Source of the DNA: Apodospora peruviana
Taxonomy: Eukaryota > Ascomycota > Sordariomycetes > Sordariales > Lasiosphaeriaceae
Assembly (NCBI GenBank): GCA_033439685.1
Contig: JAUEDM010000002.1
Location: forward strand, 6,324,001-6,388,000
Reading direction: 5' to 3'
DNA length: 64,000 nucleotides
Part shown: one piece after another, positions 54,880-64,000 of the stretch
How the letters are laid out: each line of letters starts with the position of its first letter
How positions within the stretch are numbered: position 1 is the stretch's first letter
Translations under genes and position numbers: made by a program
The notes under the pieces: generated by a model
The model's input: only the letters and a program-made list of their open reading frames with translations
Databases searched by the model: none
What the model was told of the DNA's origin: nothing

Positions 54880-56410
54880 GTTGTCTCGAGAGTCAAGTAG
54901 TGGTGTTGTTAATATTGAGTGGTGGTAGGTGAGTGATATGTAGTGAATTAGAGTTGGATCGACGAGCTGGTGAGGGATTGGTTTCTGTAGACTATTAGGA
55001 AGGGTTTTATACCTGGTTGAGAATGGGCTAGAAGGGGACAGACCGAGGAGTCATGACTGCGCGCCACCTAGCCGACGCAACGAGAAAGGGGCAGATGAGT
55101 CTACTGGCGTTTAAGGCTCATTAGTGGCTTTGTGTATTTAGTCAAATATCTACCTAATATTGGACGGTCTGGTAACTTTGATTTCCACGAAATCAAGAGC
55201 TTACTTTTGGTGACTGTCTATTCCCTTTGACCTGAAATTCATACTCCATGGTCGGCCAAAAAGCAACCTATGAGGCTCCCAACTGAGTTGTTAAGGATGT
55301 AAAAGGCTACAACTGAGACCCAAACCTGTCTTTGAGCATCCCTCTGCCGACCAAGGACTGGACGAAGGTGAGCGTGAGAGGGCCCAAGACAGCCCGAGAG
55401 ATTCATTCAGAGCATGAGTGGTCCCGGATAGGTCCGCAAAGAACAGAATTAAAAGAGCTTTGTAACTTCCAGGTTGTTGCTGCGGCTTCGCCTCGGTTTA
55501 CACTGCAAGAGCGAATCCCTGGCCCGACATGATGCTTCGAGACTTTAACCCACGACTCTCACAGTTACCGCATTCTTCGTTCTGCTTTCAAGACATCAGC
55601 CGGCTGGTGATACTCTGAGCAGGGCACTTCTGATGTCTGATGATGGACGGGATGTGGGGTCCAAGTCTTTTGGTCTGCATGCCTTCCATTGACGATAGTC
55701 GGGCAGTTTGGTGCATCCAATTCTCGTGGCAAGATGTTCATGTGTACACCGGTGCGTTGGTGATTCGTTGCGTCCCACCACTGAGGAGCTTTGGTGAGGT
55801 CGTGGATGCCGCCGGATTGTGGACGGCCATTACCCCCCACCAGGCCACCATGCAAGATTGACATTTGATGTGGGCCACGCAGGCTCCGTCTGATCCGTGC
55901 GATGAGGCACAAGTTGCAACAGTCCGTCAACCCGGAAATCCGTAAGAGATACCTTACTCACAGTGTTGAGTACCTTATGTGAGTGCCGGTGCTGTCCATC
56001 TGCCTTGAGCCACAATCATTCCGGGTACTTGACTTGGTCATTTGGTGAACTTCGAGGGCCATCCTAGCCGGATGACTGGGCCCACTCTAGAGTTCGAGAC
56101 CTGAGCACCTGGAGCCAACCAAGCACAGGTCCCCGAAAAAGCCCCGCGTTGCACTAGCTCCAAAGTCGGTAGCATCCCTGCCCCTCCTCAAGCTCCGGAA
56201 ACTCGACACTGCCATCACAACCCGGAAATTTCCAACGCGTCTCCCCGTGGCCGCAATTAGATCCAAGTGCGGCCAGAGCCGAACATACGGACTCCCCGGC
56301 ATTTCCCCGACTCCTTTCTCCGCGCTTTGCTCTCCAGACATAATTCACCATTGAAACGACCATTTTGAGACACAAACCTGCCGTCCTTGCGACGTGCCAC
56401 ACGCGTCAAG
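54880..56410. other. Intergenic, no gene seen
   Basis: No domain-bearing ORF was found. The stretch from about 56060 to 56410 is the promoter and leader of the coilin-like gene. Confidence 0.4.
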
Positions 56411-59400
56411 ATGAGGGCTAACGACCTTCGCCTGCGCCTGGTCGTGCGACGTCATGCTCTGCCCGAGGCCCGAATTGTCTTCACTGTCTCTCTCGACACC
56501 GATCCCACCATCGCCAATCTCCTTGAGCAGGTTAACAGCATAGTTCCGCTCGAGAGCGATCACTGGGGCTTGGAGGACTACGTCGTGGAGTTACGGGATA
56601 CTGATGGGCATGCCTTCGACTGCCTGCACTTTCAGCCCGTGGCCTCTGTTCTGAAACCGGACGAAGAGGTTTACATCCGACCCCTAGTTACCGCCGACCG
56701 CAGGAAGCGTCGTTTGAGCGGCCGCGATCAGATCTCCGGCGATGGTAAACACCTTATCGACGGTTTAGCATTTGGTCGACCCCTCCTTAAGCCCCCACGA
56801 GACCGACCGCCTGTCAACATCCCCCCCCTGAAGCGCCGAAGGATTATGTACAATGATCCGGAGGACGAGGACGAGTATGAGGAAGCGCAGCTGCTTCTTA
56901 CCGAGAATGGTGAGGAAGAAGAGGAGGATGATACTGACTTCATTCGTGACGACAATGCGGATAACATCGATGATGGAGACGAAGATGTCGAAGATAAGGA
57001 TGACGATGAGGATGAGGACGAGGATGAGGATATGATTGACCCCGAAGAGCTCGAGGACGAACTCAGGGATCTCCGGATGGAAAATGCGCGATTGGGAGAT
57101 GTGCTTGAAGAGGAATCCCATTACCAGGGAGCGGGACAATCGACCGGTAATGCAAGTAAGTCGTCGTTAACTTTGATCGACCTCGACAAAATTACCGCCC
57201 TCCGATCCGCTTTTCCCACGGCCTCGGTTAATGTTTGCGAGAAGGCCCTGCTCGACTGTAACAAGAACGAAAAGAAGGCGTTCAAGCAGCTGCAGAAAAA
57301 CCATCGACCTAAAGTGACATGTCGCGACGTGGTCGCCCATGCAAAATCACTCTCCAAAGGTCTGGCTGCGGAGGAAGAGGACGACCATCACTCGGATGCA
57401 AGCGATAACGAGTCGGTAACATCCTTTGTCAGACATTACGACATGCACGGCTTTCCCTCAGGATCCGTTCTGGCAGGAACCGCCTCAACCCACATAGCAG
57501 AGATGCTTCGCAAGTCAGATCAGTCGGTAAAGCTGCCTATCCATATCAGATTTGACGAAGAAGGCAATGAGATGGCCGGTGAGCCCGACTTGACTCAAGA
57601 GACAAACAAGCATGCGACCAGATCTCCGTCCACCACCAGTAACAAGAGCCGAGACAATGGCGGCGAGAGCGAGAGCAAAAATGACAGCGACAGCGAGAGT
57701 GAGAGTGAGAATGATAGTGGACCCGAGGTAGAATCCACAAGAATTCCTCCACCTGACACTGCGGGACTCGAAAAGGCCGCTGCCTACCCTCTTCCATCAA
57801 GCGATGACTCGAGCAACACAGATACGGACGACTCCAGCTCCAACTCCAGCTCAAGAGATAGCGACAGCGACAGTGAAGACAGCGAAGACAGCGAAGAGAG
57901 CGAAGACGACAACTCTTTCAATATGGATCTAAGCAGCGGAGAGAGCAGCCCTGATAGTGATGGCTATTCATCATCGAGCGACAGCGATTCCAGCTCCGAG
58001 CAAGGTACCAACAATGATCGTTCCGACTCCGACTCCGATTCTGAGTCTGACTCTGGAGCACCTGTCCCAAAATTTCCAGAACCTGCGAGAGAATCCAACA
58101 ACGACAAGAAGGGGTCAGAACCGAAAGTACAAGGGCCAACTTCTAAAAACACTACGGCGGTTGCTCCCGGGCGAGGCAAGACGGCCACACAGCGACGGAA
58201 CGAACGCAGGAGGCTTGCGCAGAAGGCCAAGCAGCTTGCCATGAAGAACACCCCTGTGCCTGGAGCCACGTCGGAGACTAGCGGCGTCGTTACCGACCAG
58301 GCTGGTAATGCCACGCTGGCGATGGCTAAGGACGCGCCGGCCAATACTCAGGACGTGCTCGCTGCGAAGAGAGCGAAGTTGTTGGAGAGCCTCGACTCTT
58401 TACCGGGCTTTGAGCTCAATGAAGCCGAGTCACACCAGTCACCCACACCAGCTTCGACTTCCTCGGAACGACGGACGAAGCTCGATGTAGTCGCTGGCCG
58501 TCGCATGCTTTTTAGTTCCTTGGGACTGAAGAATCCCAAAAGCAAGTCCGACGAGGATAAGATTCGGCAGAAACTGATGGAAAATGTCCGGCCGCTACCG
58601 AACGCTCGTGATGATGGTCGGGATGTGGGAAAGGCAGGCGTGGTTCATCAGTCAGACAAGGAAGACACCAAGGACTGGCGTGAAAAGATCAACTATCGTG
58701 CTGTTGAGTGCTGCAAAAAGAATGTTGAGCTCAGCGAGCCGCCCTTTCCTTTTGTTCAGCGCTGGGACCCTCAGCAGCAAGGCGTGAAGCGGAAACTGCG
58801 AGATCAACCTGCCTTCTATGATGATGCGACGAATGCCAAGTCGAAGAAGAGGAAGCTCAAGAAGCTTGGCCGAGATGGCCAACATGTGGATGGCAACCAT
58901 GGCTACGGTGGTGCGGAAGAAGAATCGTACCTCAGCGCTGACAATTACGGCAACGCGGATATCACCTTGAACTACGACGATGAACCGGAGACAGAACCGG
59001 GACCGGAGACGCAACAGGAGCAGAGCATATCACACGTGGGTCAGGACGATGGAGACGACCTGCCGCCAGTTCCTTCCGACTTGACAACACTTGCCTCACT
59101 CCAACCTGGTGAGATCAAGCCTGGAATGGTCCTGACGTGGAAGCAATGGCTTCTCTCCAAGGCAACAAATTGGCAGCCCCTGGTAGCCAATCTTACAGCT
59201 CTTGTTGTCAACGTTGAGGATGATAGCTTGAGAGTTCTCCTTGCTAAGCGGGATAGAAACCTCGACCGTAACGCAAAGGAGTACGATGAGGCGGGCAATC
59301 AAGTGTATGACAAGTTCGAACTACCGGGTATGGATGAGGATATGGACGAGGATGCTGAGCTTGGCTACCGGACTCTGAATATCACAGACATGATAGAGCC

Positions 59401-60986
59401 ACGGGTGCTTCGACCGGAATCACCCCGCCTCTTGCCATTGGAAAAGGACGACGATATTCCAGAGTGCCAGGAGACGCAAGCAAGCTTGACGGTGCCTGAC
59501 AGCGCTAGTAATAAATCCAGTGCCGGTGATCAGTCGACTACGCTCGACCACGAGCCCGAGAATGAGGACGAGAACCCCAGTCAAGTTGAAGTCGACGACC
59601 GGCAAAGTGGGGAGAGCATGATCCCGGAGACCAACCTCGAGAGTGTGGGTGAGGGGCATGCCGCTGATCTCGACGGAGATGTGTCGATGACGGAAGATCG
59701 TCGACAGGAAATCAGTCAACTGATCAACGACGCCGGCTTTCGGAAGGATCTTGATCCTGCGATCGCCAACGATGGCTCTGCTCAGCTGAGCAGCCCCTCT
59801 CGGCAACTGGAAGAGACTTCAGAGGAGGCAGCCCCGGCCCCTGATCAGCCGACGGATCAACCAGTTACCTTGAGTTCCCCAGTGTTCGCCTTTCCAGATG
59901 ACGAGGTTTTGCCAGATACTTCTCAGGCCTTGGCATATTCATCTTTGTCCCCCGATTCCCAGCCCATCACTCTCGAACCATTCAATGGGTTTTCGGACGA
60001 CATGAATGAGAACGAGCCGCCGCCCTCCGAGTCTGACGCTCGTGTTGAGTACCCGACCCTGGATCTTCCCCCCTCGGATACCGGTAGTGTCCGTAGCGGA
60101 AGACAGCCGGACCCAGACTTCAGCATAAAGCTAGGTAACGACTGTTATGGTTGTCCCGAGGGCATCGCAGAGGGGTCCGGTACTTCACCGTCATCTCGTC
60201 ATGCCAATGCACGTGGCAAAGAAGCCAAGAAAGTGAGTCGAGCCAGTCCAGCATCGTCAACGATTTCCTTCCCATCCTTAAAGCGAAATCTGGCTCACGG
60301 CGTCGACTAACGCTTCCGGTACCCCATCGAAGTCGGCTGTCAAGTCAGCCATCAAGGCCAGAAAGTCAGATGCCGCCCCTGACCCTGAGTACGACGAGGC
60401 GATGCGGCGAATTGACGACGGATCTGACCCTTCTGACTCGTCCGCCTCTGACTTTGATGACGCCGATCCCTTCGACATGGCCGCAAAGAAGAGAAAGCAG
60501 ATCTCTTTGGGTTCGGCCCAGAACTTGGTCGACAAACCGATCGAGAAGCCAGCTGTTAAACGAGCCCCTGCACAAAAGTTAGCCGGCAAGTCTTCGTCTT
60601 CGAGGATCGTCAAATCTGAGCGCCAATCTTCGCAAGCCCAGATGTCCAAGCTTTCCGGGACCAGCAAACACAACGAGTTGTTCAGTATCCCCGAAGGATC
60701 TCAGGTGGTGTCATTGCTAACCAGCAGTCCAGAGCCTGAAGAGGACTATGCAGAAGACGGTGCTGACGGCACGTATGAGGACCCAGACTCATTGCCATGC
60801 GGGTCCGGCTGGGTCAAAAAGAACCGAGTGCGTCGTGGTGTGAGCCTGCCAGCTGCAGCATCGACGACGACACGCGGGAATGCACCAAGGCGGTTTGCCG
60901 CGTCGCAAAGCAGGCAAAGTCTCGGGCCAGTCTCTGGGGCCACATTGCAGCAGGGAAGGAAGAAGACGCTGCTGAAGACTTTCTAG
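56411..60986 (+). CDS. Coilin-like nuclear protein
   Basis: Exons 56411-60232 and 60333-60986 (GTGAGT donor, GACTAAC branch site, GAAG acceptor, phase 0) give 1491 residues. The N-terminus (RLRLVVRRHALPEARIVFTV, then LLEQVNSIVPLESDHWGLED and YVVELRDTDGHAFDCLHFQP) is a ubiquitin-like domain of the coilin N-terminal type. Acidic Asp/Glu runs (about 160-225) and Ser/Asp/Glu-rich stretches (about 420-560) follow. RRNERRRLAQKAKQLAMK is a basic motif like the arginine-rich region of coilin. After NYRAVECCKKNVELSEPPFP, PGMVLTWKQWLLSKATNWQP and LRVLLAKRD look like the atypical Tudor domain at the coilin C-terminus. Coilin organises Cajal bodies and snRNP assembly. Its length is far above animal coilin, with long disordered regions. 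The function is inferred. Confidence 0.65.
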
Positions 60987-62197
60987 GACAAAGCCTGTGA
61001 GACGTGGTCGAAATATTATGGTGCGGATCAGCGCTAATTCCCAGAAAGATAACTCCTTTCTTCTCATTATTGTAGGTCACATGCATTCTAGTTGTTTATG
61101 GGCGTCGATCACGACGACTTGCAGTCGATGAAGGCACTATGGCGTTGATGGTCATGACAGTCCAGGATGGACATGTTGTCAGGGTAATTGCTCTCCCTAA
61201 TATTTTGTCAATCAGAAAGTTTGCTCCATAGCTAGCTACATGGCCTCGAATCAGGATTTTACTTCATCACGATGCGCTTGTCGACCGAAAGGTGAACAGT
61301 TCTTTACTTCTGGAAGGGAACGCTGCCCTTCAAGCGGATGATTGGACAGTGTGGGACGCAGCTGCAAGTTTTGGCGGGTATCGCTCTGAATGGAAATCAG
61401 TGGTGGTCTTTGCAGGACGCAGTGTCAATTTCGGGGCAGGATTCCAGCGCCTGACCAATGAAACCCTCTGTCTCAGGGGTTTTGTTCTCTCTCTCGAAAC
61501 AGCCCCACCTCACTCAAATGCAAGATGCTCTTCTCACCACAATTCATTGCCTTCAGTGAGTGTTTCATGGGGAAGCTGATTTGGTCTCGCTTTTTCCATC
61601 TTGCAGACTGCATATATGAGGTGGCCGTGAGATGTTCTTTTGGTGAGAGCCAAAGACATGATCAATCATTTCTCGTGTGGTGGTTGTCACTGCCAAGACA
61701 AAAGGGGGCGATCTCGCGTTTTGAGCTTGCAGACCTCAACACATTGGTGGTGGTGAGCGTTCGCATATAATTAGGCTGGTTCAGTCAGACCAGAGTCATC
61801 GAAACAATTGGAAACAAATAGACCACAGGTTGATATCCGTCTTGGCCTGCCATGATATCTACAGCCAGTCCTTTATCTGCTATATATGTTTCTCAGAATT
61901 GGTCATAGTGATCGCGGTGGTCGCTGGCTTCAAAGGGGAGAAGAGTTGTGTCATAAGACATATCATTCATCCATCTTGTTCTCTTGTAACCGTGGACCTT
62001 TGGAACTTAAACCACGCGGTTCTTCTCAAATCTCAACTCATACATATTGTCTAGGTTGGCTTCTATCGTCGTTAACTACCTATTTTAGGCAACGAGATCT
62101 CCTTACGCGTCTACATAGGTCTATCTCTCCTGGAGGGCCTGACGATCGTCTCTGGCAGTCACTAAAGGTCAGCAGCACTACAGACAACAACAGAAAG
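60987..62197. other. Intergenic, no gene seen
   Basis: The 3' region of the coilin-like gene and the promoter and leader of the next gene. Short ORFs lack domains. Confidence 0.45.
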
Positions 62198-62833
62198 ATG
62201 CGGGTCATCAACACCATCGCTTCGGCGCTCCTTATTCCTGCTATGCTTGATCACGTTGGTGGTGGTGCGTCCGCCAACAGCGTGACTCCGCCGTCAGACA
62301 CCACATCATCATCCTTACCACGGCACGGCAACGGCAACCCCCTCCGCCATAGCACAGCAACATCTCCCACGCCAGCAAATCCGACAACATTGGTCTTGCT
62401 GCCTCCGTCTGGACCAAACACCCCTCTCGCCCAACCAACATCCATACCTGCTCGCCTCGACTTGCGGAATCGTGATATCCGGAGACACTTGGGCTCCAGA
62501 GGAGACGACGCAGAAGAACCGGAGCTGGAGCCGACTCAGCCAGAAGCGCCCCCGCTCATCACGCCGGCTTCCGGGGGTGCGGAACCGGAAACGGACAGAC
62601 TTGGGCTCGACGCCAACGGTGCCGCGGTGCGGTTCGTGCAGACAACCTACTACTCGTGTGTCACGCAGGGCACGTACTCCCATTGCGGGTGGCATATCCC
62701 CATCCTCGACGCTTCCAGTGCTGCGAGTCGGATTGGGACGAAGAGAGAGGCTGGAGGGATGGGGGGTCTCGCGTTGCGGGTGGCCATCGCTGCTGCTGGA
62801 GTTGTGGCCATTGTCGGGTTGGTTGTGTCTTGA
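62198..62833 (+). CDS. Secreted/membrane protein with C-terminal hydrophobic tail
   Basis: A single-exon protein of 211 residues. The start at 62198 is chosen because it gives a signal-like N-terminus (MRVINTIASALLIPAMLDHV). An upstream open extension has no protein features. A long Pro/Ser/Thr-rich region follows, then an acidic stretch (DDAEEPELEPTQPEAPP). A conserved-looking short motif is TTYYSCVTQGTYSHCGWHIP, with two Cys. A C-terminal hydrophobic helix (LALRVAIAAAGVVAIVGLVV) ends the protein and could be a GPI signal or a membrane anchor. Small fungal proteins with this TYSHCGWH-type motif are known as uncharacterised surface proteins. A cell-surface location is inferred. Confidence 0.6.
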   Translation: MRVINTIASALLIPAMLDHVGGGASANSVTPPSDTTSSSLPRHGNGNPLRHSTATSPTPANPTTLVLLPPSGPNTPLAQPTSIPARLDLRNRDIRRHLGSRGDDAEEPELEPTQPEAPPLITPASGGAEPETDRLGLDANGAAVRFVQTTYYSCVTQGTYSHCGWHIPILDASSAASRIGTKREAGGMGGLALRVAIAAAGVVAIVGLVVS

Positions 62834-63372
62834 ACCAGTATCGGTGGTGGTGCAATCTAGTTCTTGTCAATATCTCTTTGGGCATCCGTATTGAGTGCAC
62901 ATCACATCAGGTGGTGGTGGGGAGCACAGGCATGGAGTTTCATCAGGACCTGAATTGGCTTCTGGGATGGCGTAGAGACCCGTAGGTAGAGATACCCAAA
63001 GCATGCTTGAAGCATCCCAAAATTTTCCACGCAAATCAACACACAAACAACTGTGGCGAGAACAATAGCAACTGGTATGCACATGAGCTCCAGCAGGCTG
63101 ATGATGACACAAAACACCCCCTGTATTGATGCTATGTGGCAAAAGAAGGAACCCTCGAAAACCGACCGTCACGCCTCCATGATGATGGATTCCAAATAGC
63201 AGAAGAGTTGTCAGGTAATCCTCTCGATTGCCGGATGCAATTCTGCATTTGCATTCGGTAGTAATGCACAAAGCCGAGCCACAGCCATTGTAGTCCGTCC
63301 GTTGAAGATAGCCCGCGCCCGATGTTGTTTTTAGAGAGAAGACGACGCAAATGTAACACGAACGCCCACCGC
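62834..63372. other. Convergent intergenic region
   Basis: The shared 3' region of the surface protein and eS24 genes. No gene seen. Confidence 0.5.
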
Positions 63373-63794
63373 TTATTTCTCCTTCTTCGCCTTGGCACCC
63401 TTGACCTTCGCCGTGCCACGGAGGGTCTTCTGCCTGTTCTTGCGCTGCTTGCCTGTGGTGGGAGAGGGGGAATGTCAGCTGTGTTGTTCGTCGCACGACG
63501 TGATGACTCTCAAAGCCGGCTGCTGGGTGGTCCGGGGACAACGTACGCTGCTGTCTGCTGGCCTTCTCGATCTTGCTGGCAAGTCCAACGCGGACCAGTC
63601 TGTAGTGGGGCTCGAACTTCTTCATCGCCTCGGGGGAATCGTAGACAAGGGCGAAACCGGTGGTCTTGCCACCACCGAACTGCGTCCGGAGACCGAAAAC
63701 GCTGACTTGCTCCTTGTTGGCCTTGTACATGCTGGCGAGCTTGTCACGGAGCTCCTCCTTGGAGATGTTGGCGCGGCTGGGGTGGAGAATATCC
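63373..63794 (-). CDS. RPS24: Ribosomal protein eS24 (5' part outside window)
   Basis: Exons 63794-63547 and 63452-63373 code the C-terminal part. From DILHPSRANISKEEL it runs through FGLRTQFGGGKTTGFALVYD and KKFEPHYRLVRVGLASKIEK to RKQRKNRQKTLRGT and KVKGAKAKKEK. This matches eS24 of the small subunit almost residue for residue. The splice CAG-C/GTACGT to CACAG/GC restores the frame. The N-terminal exon (about 25 residues) is not found between 63795 and the right edge, so the upstream intron continues beyond the window. Length and motifs suggest an intact housekeeping gene. Confidence 0.95.
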
Positions 63795-64000
63795 CTGAGA
63801 AACGCAAAGAACACACAAGTCAGCAAATGGGATTTAAAGGTCGCTTTGCCGCCTCATCGCAATACAATCCCAATGCCATCCCCGACACACTCCGCAGATT
63901 GGAACCATCAACAAGCCAGACCAATTCCCATCCGGCCTTGTTCTGGCCCCAATTCGCAAGAGTCGTCGCGTCGTGATGGTGGTCGGGAATTGAAGATTGT

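Noticed and set aside
55565..55930. Minus-strand ORF of 121 codons, His/Pro-rich
   Set aside because: No family resemblance and no gene-like context; open frames also occur on the other strand.

Overview
The window is nuclear DNA of a filamentous ascomycete (Pezizomycotina), most likely a sordariomycete. The evidence is many short introns (mostly 50-100 bp, GTAAGT-like donors, CTAAC/CTGAC-like branch sites), gene spacing of about 2 kb, orthologues of standard fungal genes, a fungal type initiator tRNA-Met, and fungus-specific families (NACHT STAND protein, CBM1 protein, CE1 esterase, ascomycete multicopper oxidase). Species cannot be named from sequence alone. Gene models below were built by hand from splice signals and reading-frame phase.

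Left part (1-23 kb) is accessory in character. It holds a tiny secreted Kex2-type peptide precursor (900-1103), a possibly myristoylated small protein (3057-3611), an AlkB-like dioxygenase (4838-5704), a secreted CE1 acetyl xylan esterase-like enzyme (6287-7378), and a secreted DUF3237-like protein (7881-8442). A gene-poor stretch with decayed genes follows: an orphan DUF3176-type C-terminus at 9847-10320 and a short-chain dehydrogenase pseudogene with a 12-bp minisatellite at 11478-12615. Then come a multicopper oxidase (14719-16705) tail-to-tail with a FAT1-like acyl-CoA synthetase (17070-19111), a Cys-rich secreted protein broken by a frameshift (20484-21295), and a CBM1 protein without catalytic domain (21859-22411).

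The middle (24-46 kb) is mostly housekeeping: phosphomannose isomerase with a GC-AG intron, SGF29 of SAGA, an ARF6-type GTPase, the Mediator kinase CDK8/SSN3, ARP2 of the Arp2/3 complex, a Dcg1-like Asp/Glu racemase, and a VPS73-like MFS sugar transporter. It also has a NACHT STAND protein (39275-42681), an NmrA-like reductase and the RNA polymerase I subunit RPA43.

The right part (48-64 kb) has an IFI6/IFI27-like small protein, an APC-family amino-acid/choline permease, and initiator tRNA-Met. Next to the tRNA is a graveyard of gene fragments (a SAR1 pseudogene, a decayed tandem repeat encoding an acidic ~21-residue unit, and a frameshifted unknown gene). The window ends with a coilin-like nuclear protein of about 1490 residues, a secreted/membrane protein, and the 3' part of ribosomal protein eS24 running off the right edge.

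No biosynthetic cluster, CRISPR array or intact transposon is visible. The most novel-looking items are the Kex2-type peptide precursor with a synonymously diverged repeat, the repeat-less NACHT protein, the tRNA-flanking decay zone, and the CBM1-only and Cys-pair secreted proteins.
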